A stretch of 37,686 bases of DNA from Candidatus Buchananbacteria bacterium RIFCSPLOWO2_01_FULL_39_33 (GTDB lineage: Bacteria > Patescibacteriota > Patescibacteriia > 2-01-FULL-39-33). The notes under the pieces are model-generated. The model searched no databases, had not been told where the DNA came from, and worked only from the letters and a program-made list of their open reading frames with translations. The stretch covers positions 1 through 37,686 of the forward strand of contig MHIM01000006.1 of the NCBI GenBank assembly GCA_001817505.1, in the 5' to 3' direction. This document shows positions 16,605 to 25,642 of this stretch, piece after piece (position 1 is the stretch's first letter; the number at the start of each line of letters is the position of its first letter). The position numbers were made by a program, and so were the translations under genes.

Positions 16605-16853
16605 ATGGCAAAAGAAAAACCAGTAATTAAAAGAAAGCTTAAAGGCGAGGTGATTTCCGATAAAATGGAGAAGACCGTTGTGGTTAGGGTTGATCGGTTT
16701 AAATTGCATCCAACTTATCAGAAAAGGTTTAAGGTTAGTAAAAAATACCAAGCCCATGATCCTAAGAATCAGTTTAAAATTGGCGATTCAGTGGAAATTA
16801 TTGAATCCCGGCCACTAAGCCAGGCTAAAAGGTGGCGAGTAATTTATAAGTAA
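16605..16853 (+). CDS. rpsQ: 30S ribosomal protein S17
   Basis: LKGEVISDKMEKTVVVRVDRFKLHPTYQKRFKVSKKYQAHDPKNQFKIGDSVEIIESRPLSQAKRWRV. Confidence 0.97.
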   Translation: MAKEKPVIKRKLKGEVISDKMEKTVVVRVDRFKLHPTYQKRFKVSKKYQAHDPKNQFKIGDSVEIIESRPLSQAKRWRVIYK

Positions 16854-16860
16854 TTAGATA

Positions 16861-16957
16861 GTAGGTTGTAGCTTTTTAGCTTGTTAGGGATTGTTTAAAA
16901 TATTATAAATAAATCCTAATAAGCTAATAAGCTAACCAGCTAATAAGCTAAATATAT
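16861..16957 (+). repeat. Intergenic inverted repeat (TAGCTT dialect)
   Basis: GTAGGTTGTAGCTTTTTAGCTTGTTAGG ... CCTAATAAGCTAATAAGCTAACCAGCTAATAAGCTAA. Confidence 0.8.
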
Positions 16958-17329
16958 ATGGTTCAAGCCGAATCAATGTTAAAATCAGCCGATAACACTG
17001 GCGCTAAAAAATTGAAGGTTATCAGGGTTTTGGGCGGTTATAAAAAAAGGTATGCCAGCTTAGGCGATGTGGTCACGGCCAGCGTTAAGGAAGCGACTCC
17101 CCATAGCTTAGTGAAGAAAGGTGATGTTGTCCAGGCGGTTTTGGTGCGCACTAAAAAAGAAGTCAGGCGGCCAGACGGTTCTTATATTAGATTTGATGAT
17201 AATGCCGCTGTTATTATTGACACTAAGAATAAGGATATGAGAGGCACTCGTATTTTCGGACCGGTAGCCAGGGAATTACGAAATTTAGGGTATCAAAAAA
17301 TTATCAGTTTAGCGCCGGAAGTGCTTTAA
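16958..17329 (+). CDS. rplN: 50S ribosomal protein L14
   Basis: [75 protein letters not shown]. Confidence 0.98.
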   Translation: MVQAESMLKSADNTGAKKLKVIRVLGGYKKRYASLGDVVTASVKEATPHSLVKKGDVVQAVLVRTKKEVRRPDGSYIRFDDNAAVIIDTKNKDMRGTRIFGPVARELRNLGYQKIISLAPEVL

Positions 17330-17369
17330 TTAGATGGTAGTGGGTAGTGAGTAGAAATTTTAAAATATT

Positions 17370-17714
17370 ATGAAAATAAGAACAGGCGATAAAGTTAAAA
17401 TATTATCAGGTAAAGATCAAGGTAAAACTGGCAAGGTTTTGCAGGTTTTCCTTAATGAAAATAAAGTGGTGGTGGAAGGCCTTAATTTAATGATTAAACA
17501 TCAGCGTCCCAAAAAACAAGGAGAAAAGGGCCAAAGAATCCAGTTTCCAGCGCCGATTAATTCTTCAAAAGTCGCTCTTATTTGTCCTAAATGCGGCCAA
17601 AATTCCCGAGTGGGTTTTAAAATAACCGAATCAAGTTTGTCTGCTGAAGGCCAGGCTAAAAGCCGAAGAATTAAAAATAGGATTTGTAAAAAATGTCAAG
17701 AAGTAATTAATTAG
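17370..17714 (+). CDS. rplX: 50S ribosomal protein L24
   Basis: MKIRTGDKVKILSGKDQGKTGKVLQVFLNENKVVVEGLNLMIKHQRPKKQGEKG. Confidence 0.96.
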   Translation: MKIRTGDKVKILSGKDQGKTGKVLQVFLNENKVVVEGLNLMIKHQRPKKQGEKGQRIQFPAPINSSKVALICPKCGQNSRVGFKITESSLSAEGQAKSRRIKNRICKKCQEVIN

Positions 17715-17717
17715 ATG

Positions 17718-17789
17718 GTAGTGGGTAGTGAGTAGTGGGTAGAAATTTAAAAATAATTCTACTAACTACCCACTACCACCCACCAACTA
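17718..17789 (+). repeat. Intergenic inverted repeat (GTAGTGG/CCACTAC dialect)
   Basis: GGTAGTGGGTAGTGAGTAGTGGGTAG ... CTACTAACTACCCACTACCACCCACC between rplX and rplE. Confidence 0.8.
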
Positions 17790-17795
17790 AAATAT

Positions 17796-18338
17796 ATGAA
17801 ATCAATATTGTTTAAAAAATACCAGAAAGAAGCTCTGCCTCTCTTGAAAGAAAAGTTCGGCTATAAAAATAACTTAGCTGTTCCCAAAATTGAGAAGGTC
17901 AGTGTTAATATTGGAATTAATGCCAGAAGTTCAGAAAGCAATTATGCCGATAATGTTGAAGACCTGCTGGCTAAAATTACTGGTCAGAAACCGATTAAAA
18001 CCAAAGCCAAAAAAGCTATTTCGGCTTTCAAGATTAGGCAAGGCCTGGTAGTCGGCGTGAAAACCACTCTCCGGGGACAAAGAATGTATGATTTCCTGGA
18101 TAAGCTGGTTTTAGTAGCTCTACCCAGAATCAGAGATTTTCGTGGTTTGGATGTTAAAAGCGTCGATGGGCAAGGGAACTTGAATTTAGGTATTAAAGAA
18201 CATAATGTTTTTCCGGAAATAAAATCTGATGAAGTTGAAAGAATTTATGGCTTGGAAATTTCTATTACTACTTCTGCCAAGACCTGCGAAGCAGGACTGG
18301 AATTATTCAAGGCCTTGGGCTTTCCTTTCAAAAAATAA
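17796..18338 (+). CDS. rplE: 50S ribosomal protein L5
   Basis: KIEKVSVNIGINA, LVVGVKTTLRGQRMYDFLDKLVLVALPRIRDFRGL, LNLGIKEHNVFPEI. Confidence 0.97.
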   Translation: MKSILFKKYQKEALPLLKEKFGYKNNLAVPKIEKVSVNIGINARSSESNYADNVEDLLAKITGQKPIKTKAKKAISAFKIRQGLVVGVKTTLRGQRMYDFLDKLVLVALPRIRDFRGLDVKSVDGQGNLNLGIKEHNVFPEIKSDEVERIYGLEISITTSAKTCEAGLELFKALGFPFKK

Positions 18339-18439
18339 AAGTAATATAAAAATAAAATTTATGATTATAAACGCCAATAACTTTAGATGATTAAATGAAT
18401 TATTTTTATATTTTTAAGTTTTTAAGTTTTTAAATAAAT

Positions 18440-18625
18440 ATGGCAACTAAAGCGCAAATAGAGAAATCCAAGAAAACATCGAGCCAGTCGACTAGGGCTG
18501 TCAATCGTTGTTGGCGTTGCGGACGTCGGCACGGTTATATGAGGCAGTTTCATTTATGCCGGATATGTTTTCGGGAATTGGCCACCAATGGCCAGATTCC
18601 GGGAGTGACTAAATCATCTTGGTAA
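18440..18625 (+). CDS. rpsN: 30S ribosomal protein S14 (type Z, zinc-binding)
   Basis: [41 protein letters not shown], CxxC...CxxC. Confidence 0.97.
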   Translation: MATKAQIEKSKKTSSQSTRAVNRCWRCGRRHGYMRQFHLCRICFRELATNGQIPGVTKSSW

Positions 18626-18629
18626 ATAA

Positions 18630-18718
18630 ATGAGTAGAAAGTTGTAAAGTATAAAGTTATCAAGTTCATTATTAAATTTTTCAACTTTCAACTTTTAACT
18701 TTATAACTTTTAACTAAT
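18630..18718 (+). repeat. Intergenic inverted repeat (AAAGTTATAAAG dialect)
   Basis: GTAGAAAGTTGTAAAGTATAAAGTTATCAAGTT ... CAACTTTCAACTTTTAACTTTATAACTTTTAACTA. Confidence 0.75.
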
Positions 18719-18727
18719 TATCATTAT

Positions 18728-19129
18728 ATGACAGATCCAATTGCTGACATGTTAACCAGAATTAGAAATGCCTCTCTTGTTAAAAAGAAGCAGGTTTATA
18801 TTCCGTTTTCCAAAATCAAGTTGGAAATTCTTAGGCTTTTGAAAGCCGAAGGATTTATTAAGGGTTTTGAAGAAATAAAGCCCGGTTCCACTGGTCAAAA
18901 ATTCGGCGGTTTGGAAGTTGAATTAAAATATAATGGAGCTAACTCCGCTATTACCAGCCTTAAGAAAATTTCCAAGCCGGGCCGAAGAATTTATGCCGCC
19001 AGTGATGAACTGCCAAGGGTTTTAAACGATTTAGGTATTGCCATTATTTCTACTTCCAGCGGTGTTATGACCAATAAGAAAGCCAGAAAAATGGGATTGG
19101 GCGGAGAAATAATTTGCGAAGTCTATTAA
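18728..19129 (+). CDS. rpsH: 30S ribosomal protein S8
   Basis: [62 protein letters not shown]. Confidence 0.97.
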   Translation: MTDPIADMLTRIRNASLVKKKQVYIPFSKIKLEILRLLKAEGFIKGFEEIKPGSTGQKFGGLEVELKYNGANSAITSLKKISKPGRRIYAASDELPRVLNDLGIAIISTSSGVMTNKKARKMGLGGEIICEVY

Positions 19130-19133
19130 TTCA

Positions 19134-19208
19134 GCTTGTAGGTTGTAGCTTTTTAGGAATTAAACTAACAGCCATATAACCTAACAAGCTAATAAGCTAA
19201 TCAGCTAA
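19134..19208 (+). repeat. Intergenic inverted repeat (TAGCTT dialect)
   Basis: AGCTTGTAGGTTGTAGCTTTTTAGG ... CCTAACAAGCTAATAAGCTAATCAGCTAA. Confidence 0.75.
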
Positions 19209-19215
19209 TAAAAAA

Positions 19216-19758
19216 ATGAGCAGAATCGGCAAGCAACAAATTAAAATTCCCAGTGGCGTTGAAGTTAAAGCCGACGATAAAGTTGTTATTGTCAAAGGGC
19301 CAAAAGGAGAATTGAAACAAATAATACATCCGTTTGTTACCATAGAAGTAAATGGCGATCTGGCTGTTATTAAAGTTAAAGATGAAAACAATAAGCAGCA
19401 AAGGGCTCTCTGGGGTCTTTTCGCTAGTTTGCTTAATAATATGATTATCGGTGTGACTCAAGGGTTTTCTAAACAGCTGGAAATTAACGGCGTGGGCTTT
19501 AAGGCGCTGGCAGCTGGTCGAAAACTGAATTTAAATGTTGGCTTTTCCCATCCAGTGGAATATAATATTCCGGAGGGGATAGAAGTGAAAACGGAAGGCA
19601 ATCTTATAACCATTACCGGCATTGATAAGCAATTAGTTGGGGAAATTACTGCCCAAATTAGAAAAATTAAGAAACCGGAGCCCTATAAAGGCAAAGGCCT
19701 TAAATATGTTGGCGAAGAAATTAAGAAAAAAGCCGGTAAAACCGCTGGTAAAGAATAA
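19216..19758 (+). CDS. rplF: 50S ribosomal protein L6
   Basis: MSRIGKQQIKIPSGVEVK, VTQGFSKQLEINGVGFKALA, IRKIKKPEPYKGKGLKYVGEEIKKKAGKT. Confidence 0.98.
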   Translation: MSRIGKQQIKIPSGVEVKADDKVVIVKGPKGELKQIIHPFVTIEVNGDLAVIKVKDENNKQQRALWGLFASLLNNMIIGVTQGFSKQLEINGVGFKALAAGRKLNLNVGFSHPVEYNIPEGIEVKTEGNLITITGIDKQLVGEITAQIRKIKKPEPYKGKGLKYVGEEIKKKAGKTAGKE

Positions 19759-19762
19759 ATAA

Positions 19763-19852
19763 CTCCTACTAATTTACAAATCAACTACAAATTTATAAAT
19801 AATCAAAATTTAATTTGTAAATTTATAAGAGATTTGTAGGTTAGCGAGTAAA
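19763..19852 (+). repeat. Intergenic inverted repeat (TTTACAAAT dialect)
   Basis: CTACTAATTTACAAATCAACTACAAATTTATAAAT ... ATTTGTAAATTTATAAGAGATTTGTAGGTTAG. Confidence 0.75.
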
Positions 19853-19871
19853 TTGGCTAAGCTAAATTATC

Positions 19872-20228
19872 ATGAAAAAATCACAGAAAATAAAAAATCA
19901 AGCCAGAATAAGAAGGCATAAGAGAGTCAAGGCCAAAATTTTTGGTACTGCTAAATATCCTCGGCTTTCAATTTATAGGAGCTTAAATCATATTTATGCC
20001 CAGTTAATTGATGACCAAAGTGGCCAAACCATTGCCAGCGTTAGTGACTTGGAAGTTAAAAAAGGCCAGACCAGAATTGAAAAAGCCACTATGATTGGCC
20101 AGTTAATTGCCCAAAAAGCTATTAATAAAAAAATCACCAAGGCTGTTTTTGATCGGGGCCGATTTAAATATCACGGCCGGGTTAAAGCCGTGGCTGATGG
20201 CGCTAGAGCCGAGGGCTTAAAAATATAA
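19872..20228 (+). CDS. rplR: 50S ribosomal protein L18
   Basis: RRHKRVKAKIFGTAKYPRLSIYRSLNHIYAQLIDDQSGQTIASVS, FDRGRFKYHGRVKAVADGAREGL-like end. Confidence 0.97.
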   Translation: MKKSQKIKNQARIRRHKRVKAKIFGTAKYPRLSIYRSLNHIYAQLIDDQSGQTIASVSDLEVKKGQTRIEKATMIGQLIAQKAINKKITKAVFDRGRFKYHGRVKAVADGARAEGLKI

Positions 20229-20231
20229 TAT

Positions 20232-20323
20232 TAGCTGGTAGTGGTAGCTTTTTAGCTTTTTAGTAAATAACCAACTAAGAAGTTAAGAAGTCCTAACCTA
20301 AAAAGCTAAGAAGTTACCAGCTA
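20232..20323 (+). repeat. Intergenic inverted repeat (TAGCTT dialect)
   Basis: TAGCTGGTA (20232-20240)/TACCAGCTA (20315-20323) plus CTTTTTAGCTTTTTAG/CTAAAAAGCTAAGAAG. Confidence 0.85.
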
Positions 20324-20354
20324 ACAATCTAACAAGCTAATAAGCTAAATAAAT

Positions 20355-20885
20355 ATGTCAGGCAAAGACACTAACAAGAAAAAATTAAAAATCAGGAAAG
20401 AACAACCGGAATTTGAACAACAAATAGTTGATTTGGCTCGCGTAACTAGAGTTATGGCCGGTGGCAAAAGGATGCGTTTTCGGGCTTGCGTTGTTATTGG
20501 TGATAAAAAAGGCCAAGTCGGTGTTGGCTTAGCCAAAGGCCGGGATGTTGCTTTAGCGGTAGAAAAAGCCGTGGCTAAAGCCGAAAAAAATCTAACCAAA
20601 GTCAATCTGGTTAATGGCACTATACCCCATGAGATTTATGTTAAGGTTGGCGCCGCCAAAGTGCTTTTAAAACCAGCTCCGGCAGGCACTGGCATTATTG
20701 CCGGTGGTGCTTCCCGCCTAGTGTTGGAATTGGCCGGAGTTAAGAATGTGGTGTCTAAAATTATGGGCACTAATAATAAAATCAGTAATGTTGATGCTAC
20801 CATTAAAGCCCTTAGCTCGTTGAAAAAAATCAAAGAAGAAAAAATCGATAATAAAGAAGACAAAAATATAAAAATACAAGAATAA
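20355..20885 (+). CDS. rpsE: 30S ribosomal protein S5
   Basis: VTRVMAGGKRMRFRACVVIGDKKGQVGVGLAKGRDVALAVEKA, LKPAPAGTGIIAGGASRLVLELAGVKNVVSKIMGTNN. Confidence 0.98.
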   Translation: MSGKDTNKKKLKIRKEQPEFEQQIVDLARVTRVMAGGKRMRFRACVVIGDKKGQVGVGLAKGRDVALAVEKAVAKAEKNLTKVNLVNGTIPHEIYVKVGAAKVLLKPAPAGTGIIAGGASRLVLELAGVKNVVSKIMGTNNKISNVDATIKALSSLKKIKEEKIDNKEDKNIKIQE

Positions 20886-21005
20886 AATAATATAAAAATA
20901 TAAAATAAATTCATAGATTATAAATAAAGTATTAACCATAATAAAATTATGGCAATAATACAAAGAGATGTTTTTATTTTTTTATGTTTTTAAATTTTTA
21001 AAATT

Positions 21006-21470
21006 ATGATTATAACTCTATCAAATTTAAAGCCAGCCAAGGGCGCTGTTAAAAAACGCCGTGATATCGGCCGAGGCGGTAAACGCGGTTCTTATTCCGG
21101 GCGAGGCCTAAAAGGACAAAAAGCCAGAAGTGGCGGCAAATCAGGCCTCAAGGCCCTTGGTTTCAAGCAAACTCTCCAAAGAATTCCTAAGCTTAGGGGT
21201 TTTAAGGGTCTCAAAGCCAAAATGGCCATTGTCAATTTGTCTGATTTGGGTAAAGTTTTTAAGAGCGGCGATCTGGTCACTTCCAGGGAATTGATTAAAT
21301 CAGGCCTGATTGACTCGGCTAAAAATGGAGTCAAAATTTTAGGTAACGGCCAGTTGAAAAAAAATCTTAATGTTTTTGTTGAGGCCTATTCGGCTTCGGC
21401 CAAAGCAGCCATTGAGAAGGCCAGCGGCACAGCCGAGGTGTTTAAAAAACCAGCCATCAAGAAAAAATAA
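21006..21470 (+). CDS. rplO: 50S ribosomal protein L15
   Basis: LSNLKPAKGAVKKRRDIGRGGKRGSYSGRGLKGQKARSGGKSGLKALGFKQTLQRIPKLRGF. Confidence 0.97.
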   Translation: MIITLSNLKPAKGAVKKRRDIGRGGKRGSYSGRGLKGQKARSGGKSGLKALGFKQTLQRIPKLRGFKGLKAKMAIVNLSDLGKVFKSGDLVTSRELIKSGLIDSAKNGVKILGNGQLKKNLNVFVEAYSASAKAAIEKASGTAEVFKKPAIKKK

Positions 21471-21540
21471 AATAAATAATTTAATCACTGCTAATTCGCC
21501 AATCGCTGGTAAATTTACAGGGCCTGGATTTTTCTAAATT

Positions 21541-22815
21541 ATGTTAAATAAAATCGTTCAAATCTGGAAAATCAATGATTTAAGGAAAAGCATTTTATTT
21601 GTGCTGGCTATGCTGGTAATTTTTAGAATTGCCGCTCACATTCCGGTGCCCAATGTTGATGTTGGAGCGCTTAAGAATCTTTTCCAAAACAATCAATTAT
21701 TGGGATTGATCAATGTTTTTTCCGGTGGCAGTATGGAAAATTTCTCCGTAGTCATGCTGGGCATTGCGCCTTATATTACCGCTTCCATTATTTTTCAGCT
21801 CCTGACCATGGTCATTCCTAAATTAGAAGAACTCTCCAAAGAAGGCGAGTATGGTCGGCAAAAAATAAATCAATGGACTAGATGGCTGACCGTGCCTTTA
21901 GCTTTTTTGCAGTCCTTCGGTATGATTACGATTTTAAGACAATCAGCAGCCGATGTTCTGCCAAACTTTACTTCTTGGCAAATGCTGGTGGCCATGGTCA
22001 CTATCACTGGTGGCACTATATTTTTAATGTGGATCGGAGAACTTATTTCTGAGAAACATATCGGCAATGGAATTTCTCTTTTGATTTTTGCCGGCATTAT
22101 CTCTGGCTTGCCAACCAGTGTTGGCAGCACTTTTTATACCTATGACCAGACCCAAATAGTCAATATGATTGTTTTTACCGCCATTGCCCTGATTACCATT
22201 ATTAGTGTAGTGATTATCACTGAAGGCCAAAGGAATATTCCGGTCTCTTACGCTAGAAGAATTAGGGGTAATAAAGTTTATGGCGGGACTAACACTCATT
22301 TGCCTTTACGGGTTAACCAAGCTGGCGTTATTCCGATCATCTTTGCTATCGCCATTATTATGTTTCCACCGCTAATTGCTCAACTTTTTTTAAGAGTGAA
22401 AACCAGTTGGCTGGCTGCTTCAGCCCAGTGGGTGGTGCAGATTTTTCAAGACCAGCTTTTTTACGGTATCGCTTATTTTGTGATGGTCGTAGCTTTCACT
22501 TATTTTTATACGGCTGTTATTTTTCATCCTGATCAAATTGCTGAAAACTTGCAAAAACAGGGTGGCTTTGTTCCCGGCATTAGGCCAGGCAAGACCACAG
22601 CCGAATATCTGCAAAAAATTGTCACTCGCATTATTTTTACTGGCGCTTTGTTTTTAGGTATTATTGCTGTTTTGCCTTTGATCACGGCGCAGATTACCAG
22701 CACCCAATCTTTGGTGGTAGGCGGCACCAGCTTATTAATCGTTGTTTCGGTAGTGATTGAAATGGTCAGCCAAATCAACGCCCAATTATCAATGAGGGAT
22801 TACGAAGAAATATAG
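21541..22815 (+). CDS. secY: Preprotein translocase subunit SecY
   Basis: 10-TM protein; RIAAHIPVPNVDVGAL, GIAPYITASIIFQLLTMVIPKLEELSKEGEYGRQKINQWTRWLTV, RIRGNKVYGGTNTHLPLRVNQAGVIPIIFA. Confidence 0.98.
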   Translation: MLNKIVQIWKINDLRKSILFVLAMLVIFRIAAHIPVPNVDVGALKNLFQNNQLLGLINVFSGGSMENFSVVMLGIAPYITASIIFQLLTMVIPKLEELSKEGEYGRQKINQWTRWLTVPLAFLQSFGMITILRQSAADVLPNFTSWQMLVAMVTITGGTIFLMWIGELISEKHIGNGISLLIFAGIISGLPTSVGSTFYTYDQTQIVNMIVFTAIALITIISVVIITEGQRNIPVSYARRIRGNKVYGGTNTHLPLRVNQAGVIPIIFAIAIIMFPPLIAQLFLRVKTSWLAASAQWVVQIFQDQLFYGIAYFVMVVAFTYFYTAVIFHPDQIAENLQKQGGFVPGIRPGKTTAEYLQKIVTRIIFTGALFLGIIAVLPLITAQITSTQSLVVGGTSLLIVVSVVIEMVSQINAQLSMRDYEEI

Positions 22816-22939
22816 GTAGTTTATAAAGTTTGTAAAGTTAAAAGTTTAGGACTTTTAAAAATTTACCATCGAACAGGAAAATAAAATAGCTAATGGCTTA
22901 TAGTTTCTAGCTAATAGTCAATAGTTGATGAGGAAAATT

Positions 22940-22961
22940 GCCTTTTTAAAAGGCTTTTTTT
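22940..22961 (+). terminator. Rho-independent terminator after secY
   Basis: GCCTTTttaAAAGGC followed by T7. Confidence 0.8.
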
Positions 22962-23019
22962 ATTTGGGAAAATAAGGTAAAATACAAGAGTTAATATTAA
23001 ATAATCGCTTTAATTTTTT

Positions 23020-23691
23020 ATGGCAAAAGACAATAAGCCGTTTGAGATTATTTTATTCGGCCCACCGGCCTCTGGCAAGGGTACCCAAGCCAAGCTATTG
23101 GCTGAGACCTTTGATATTCCCCACATTTCTACCGGCCATTTATTAAGAGAGGTGAAAGCCGATGCTAATAATCATTTAGCCAAAGAGATTGCTAATTTAA
23201 TTGATAATGGCCAGCTGGTTGCTGATGACTTGGTCAATCAAATGGTGGTTGACAGAATTAAAAAAAACGACTGCCAGGCTGGCTTTATTTTGGACGGCTA
23301 CCCCCGAACCGAGGAACAAGTTGAATTTTTGGAAAAAATTTCCAATATTGATTATGTCTTTTTAATTGAAATTAAAGACGAGATGATTATTGAGAGAATA
23401 TCGGGCCGCCGGACTTGTAAGAATGGCCATAGCTGGCATATTAAATATTCGCCCACTAAAAAAGACGGTCTTTGCGATATTTGTGGTGAGGAACTCTATG
23501 TCCGAGACGACGATAATGAGGAAAAAGTCAAAGAACGGCTGAGAATTTATCATCAAAACCATGATCCGATTTTAAACTACTATAATCAAAAAGAAAAATT
23601 AATCATCGTCAATGGCGATCAGCACATTGAAGGCGTTTTTCAGGATTTGATTAAATATTTGGTAGATGATTTAAGGAGAAAGATGAGATAG
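23020..23691 (+). CDS. adk: Adenylate kinase
   Basis: ILFGPPASGKGTQAKLLAETFDIPHISTGHLLRE, GFILDGYPRTEEQ, Cys-containing LID. Confidence 0.97.
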   Translation: MAKDNKPFEIILFGPPASGKGTQAKLLAETFDIPHISTGHLLREVKADANNHLAKEIANLIDNGQLVADDLVNQMVVDRIKKNDCQAGFILDGYPRTEEQVEFLEKISNIDYVFLIEIKDEMIIERISGRRTCKNGHSWHIKYSPTKKDGLCDICGEELYVRDDDNEEKVKERLRIYHQNHDPILNYYNQKEKLIIVNGDQHIEGVFQDLIKYLVDDLRRKMR

Positions 23692-23713
23692 ATATAAAAA
23701 TATAAATTAGATA

Positions 23714-24481
23714 ATGATAAAACTAAAAACTAAACAAGATATAAAAATATTGCGCCGCGGTGGCCGGATTTTGTCCAAGGTTATGGACCAGCTATCAGCT
23801 GAAGTTAAACCTGGCGTTAACACCGAGCAACTGACTGATTTGGCGGAAAAGCTGATTATTAAAGCCGGTGGACGACCGAGTTTCAAGGGCTATAAAGCGG
23901 CTTGGGCCAAACAGGCCTATCCAGCGGCCTTATGCGTTTCTCTTAATAATGAAGTGGTCCATGGTTTGCCGGTACCAGCCAGAATTATTAAAAATGGCGA
24001 TATTGTTAGCCTGGATTGCGGTTTGGAGTATGAAGGTTTGTTTACTGATATGGCTAGAACTATTATCGTTGGTCAGGTTAGTAGAAAATTAAAAAAATTA
24101 GTATCGGTGACTCAAGAGGCCTTAATGAAAGGCATTGGACAAATCAAGCCGGGTCATAAAATTTCTGATATCTCTCGAGCTATTCAAAAACAGGTGGAAA
24201 AAAATGGCTTTTCGGTAGTGCGCCAGTTGGTTGGTCATGGCGTGGGCTATAGCGCCCATGAAGAACCGCCAACCCCCAATTTTGTTGATAAAAACGTGCC
24301 TGATGTGGAATTAAAAGTCGGTCTGGTTTTGGCTATTGAGCCGATGGTTAATGTCGGTGGCTGGGAGGTTGAAAGTTTAGAAGACGGCTGGACGATAGTT
24401 ACTCGTGATAAAAGCATTTCAGCTCATTTTGAACACACGGTGGCAGTGACGGAAAAGGGGTTTGAAATATTAACTAGATAA
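23714..24481 (+). CDS. map: Methionine aminopeptidase, type I
   Basis: CVSLNNEVVHGLPVPARIIKNGDIVSLDCGLEYEGLFTDMARTIIVG, GHGVGYSAHEEPPTPNF, EHTVAVTEKG. Confidence 0.97.
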   Translation: MIKLKTKQDIKILRRGGRILSKVMDQLSAEVKPGVNTEQLTDLAEKLIIKAGGRPSFKGYKAAWAKQAYPAALCVSLNNEVVHGLPVPARIIKNGDIVSLDCGLEYEGLFTDMARTIIVGQVSRKLKKLVSVTQEALMKGIGQIKPGHKISDISRAIQKQVEKNGFSVVRQLVGHGVGYSAHEEPPTPNFVDKNVPDVELKVGLVLAIEPMVNVGGWEVESLEDGWTIVTRDKSISAHFEHTVAVTEKGFEILTR

Positions 24482-24491
24482 TTTAAAAATT

Positions 24492-24884
24492 ATGAAACTC
24501 TTAGGCCTTGATTACGGTGAAGCGAAAATCGGTTTGGCTATCGGCGACCTTGACAGCGGGGTGGCCACACCTTATGGAGTTATTAAAAATCTGGGTTGGA
24601 ATAATGTTATTCACGAAATAAAAAATATTAGTGATCAAGAAGGCATAACTAAAATAATTGTTGGCGTGCCGGTTAATCCCGCCTCCCTTGAATCCGAGCA
24701 GATCAGAAAAATAGAAAATTTCATCTGGCAACTCAAAGCCAAAACCGGCTTAGAAGTTCTGGGTCAGGACGAAAGATTTTCTACCCAAGCAGCCCAAAAA
24801 TTGATAGCTAAAAACCGGGCTCATGATGATGAGGTGTCAGCCATGCTGATTTTACAAAATTATTTTGACTCACCAAGTAAATAA
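24492..24884 (+). CDS. ruvX: Holliday junction resolvase-like protein RuvX/YqgF
   Basis: MKLLGLDYGEAKIGLAIGD, IIVGVPVNP, GLEVLGQDERFSTQAAQ, DDEVSAMLILQNYF. Confidence 0.92.
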   Translation: MKLLGLDYGEAKIGLAIGDLDSGVATPYGVIKNLGWNNVIHEIKNISDQEGITKIIVGVPVNPASLESEQIRKIENFIWQLKAKTGLEVLGQDERFSTQAAQKLIAKNRAHDDEVSAMLILQNYFDSPSK

Positions 24885-24895
24885 ATATTAAGGAC

Positions 24896-25011
24896 ACCAG
24901 ATACAAGACACGAAAAAGATACAATAACCAATATTCAATAACTAAATATTTTAAATAGATTTTAATTATTTGAATTTGAAGTTTGGAATTTATTTGTAAC
25001 TGGTATCTGGT
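24896..25011 (+). repeat. Intergenic inverted repeat (ACCAGATAC dialect)
   Basis: ACCAGATAC (24896-24904)/GTATCTGGT (25003-25011) with word-like AT-rich interior. Confidence 0.65.
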
Positions 25012-25030
25012 AGCCTTATTTTATCTTTTT

Positions 25031-25603
25031 ATGTCAACTTTTTTAACCCAAGGCATAATCTTAAAAAAGGAGGATTATCGGGATTACGACTGCAAGTTTA
25101 TTATTTATACCTTAAGTCGGGGCAAGATAATTGTTTTGGCTAAAGGGTCTAAAAAAATCACTTCCAAATTAAATCCCCATTTGGATTTTTTTTCTACCTT
25201 AACGCTGATGGTGGCTAATAGTTCAGCTTTAAAGCGCTTAGCTGGCGTTCAACTACTGAAAAAATATAAACGAATCAATCAGTACTTTTCCAAAAATATT
25301 AGCGCTTTGTATTTTTTGGAAGTGGTTAATTTACTGGTTAAATATGATTTTAAGGACGATGAAGTTTATAAAATCATCGTCAGTTTTTTTTCGGCTTTGG
25401 AAGATGGCCAGAACAGCCAGGTGGATTTACTATCTTTGAATAAACATCTTTTTGAATTATTGAGCCATTTGGGCTACCGGCCTAAAATTAAAGTTAGCCG
25501 GCAAAAGCAATTAGCGATTGAATTCCACCGATTAGTGACCGAAATATCGGAAAAGGAAGTTAAGAGTTTTAATCTCCTTGCCAAAAATTTGCTTTTTAGC
25601 TAA
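25031..25603 (+). CDS. recO: DNA repair protein RecO-like
   Basis: MSTFLTQGIILKKEDYRDYDCKFIIYTLSRGKIIVLAKGSKKITSKLNPHLDFFS matches the RecO N-terminal OB domain; start moved from 24983 to the internal ATG. Confidence 0.85.
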   Translation: MSTFLTQGIILKKEDYRDYDCKFIIYTLSRGKIIVLAKGSKKITSKLNPHLDFFSTLTLMVANSSALKRLAGVQLLKKYKRINQYFSKNISALYFLEVVNLLVKYDFKDDEVYKIIVSFFSALEDGQNSQVDLLSLNKHLFELLSHLGYRPKIKVSRQKQLAIEFHRLVTEISEKEVKSFNLLAKNLLFS

Positions 25604-25642
25604 AATGTATCCATTAAATCAACTAAATTTTAAGTTAATTTT

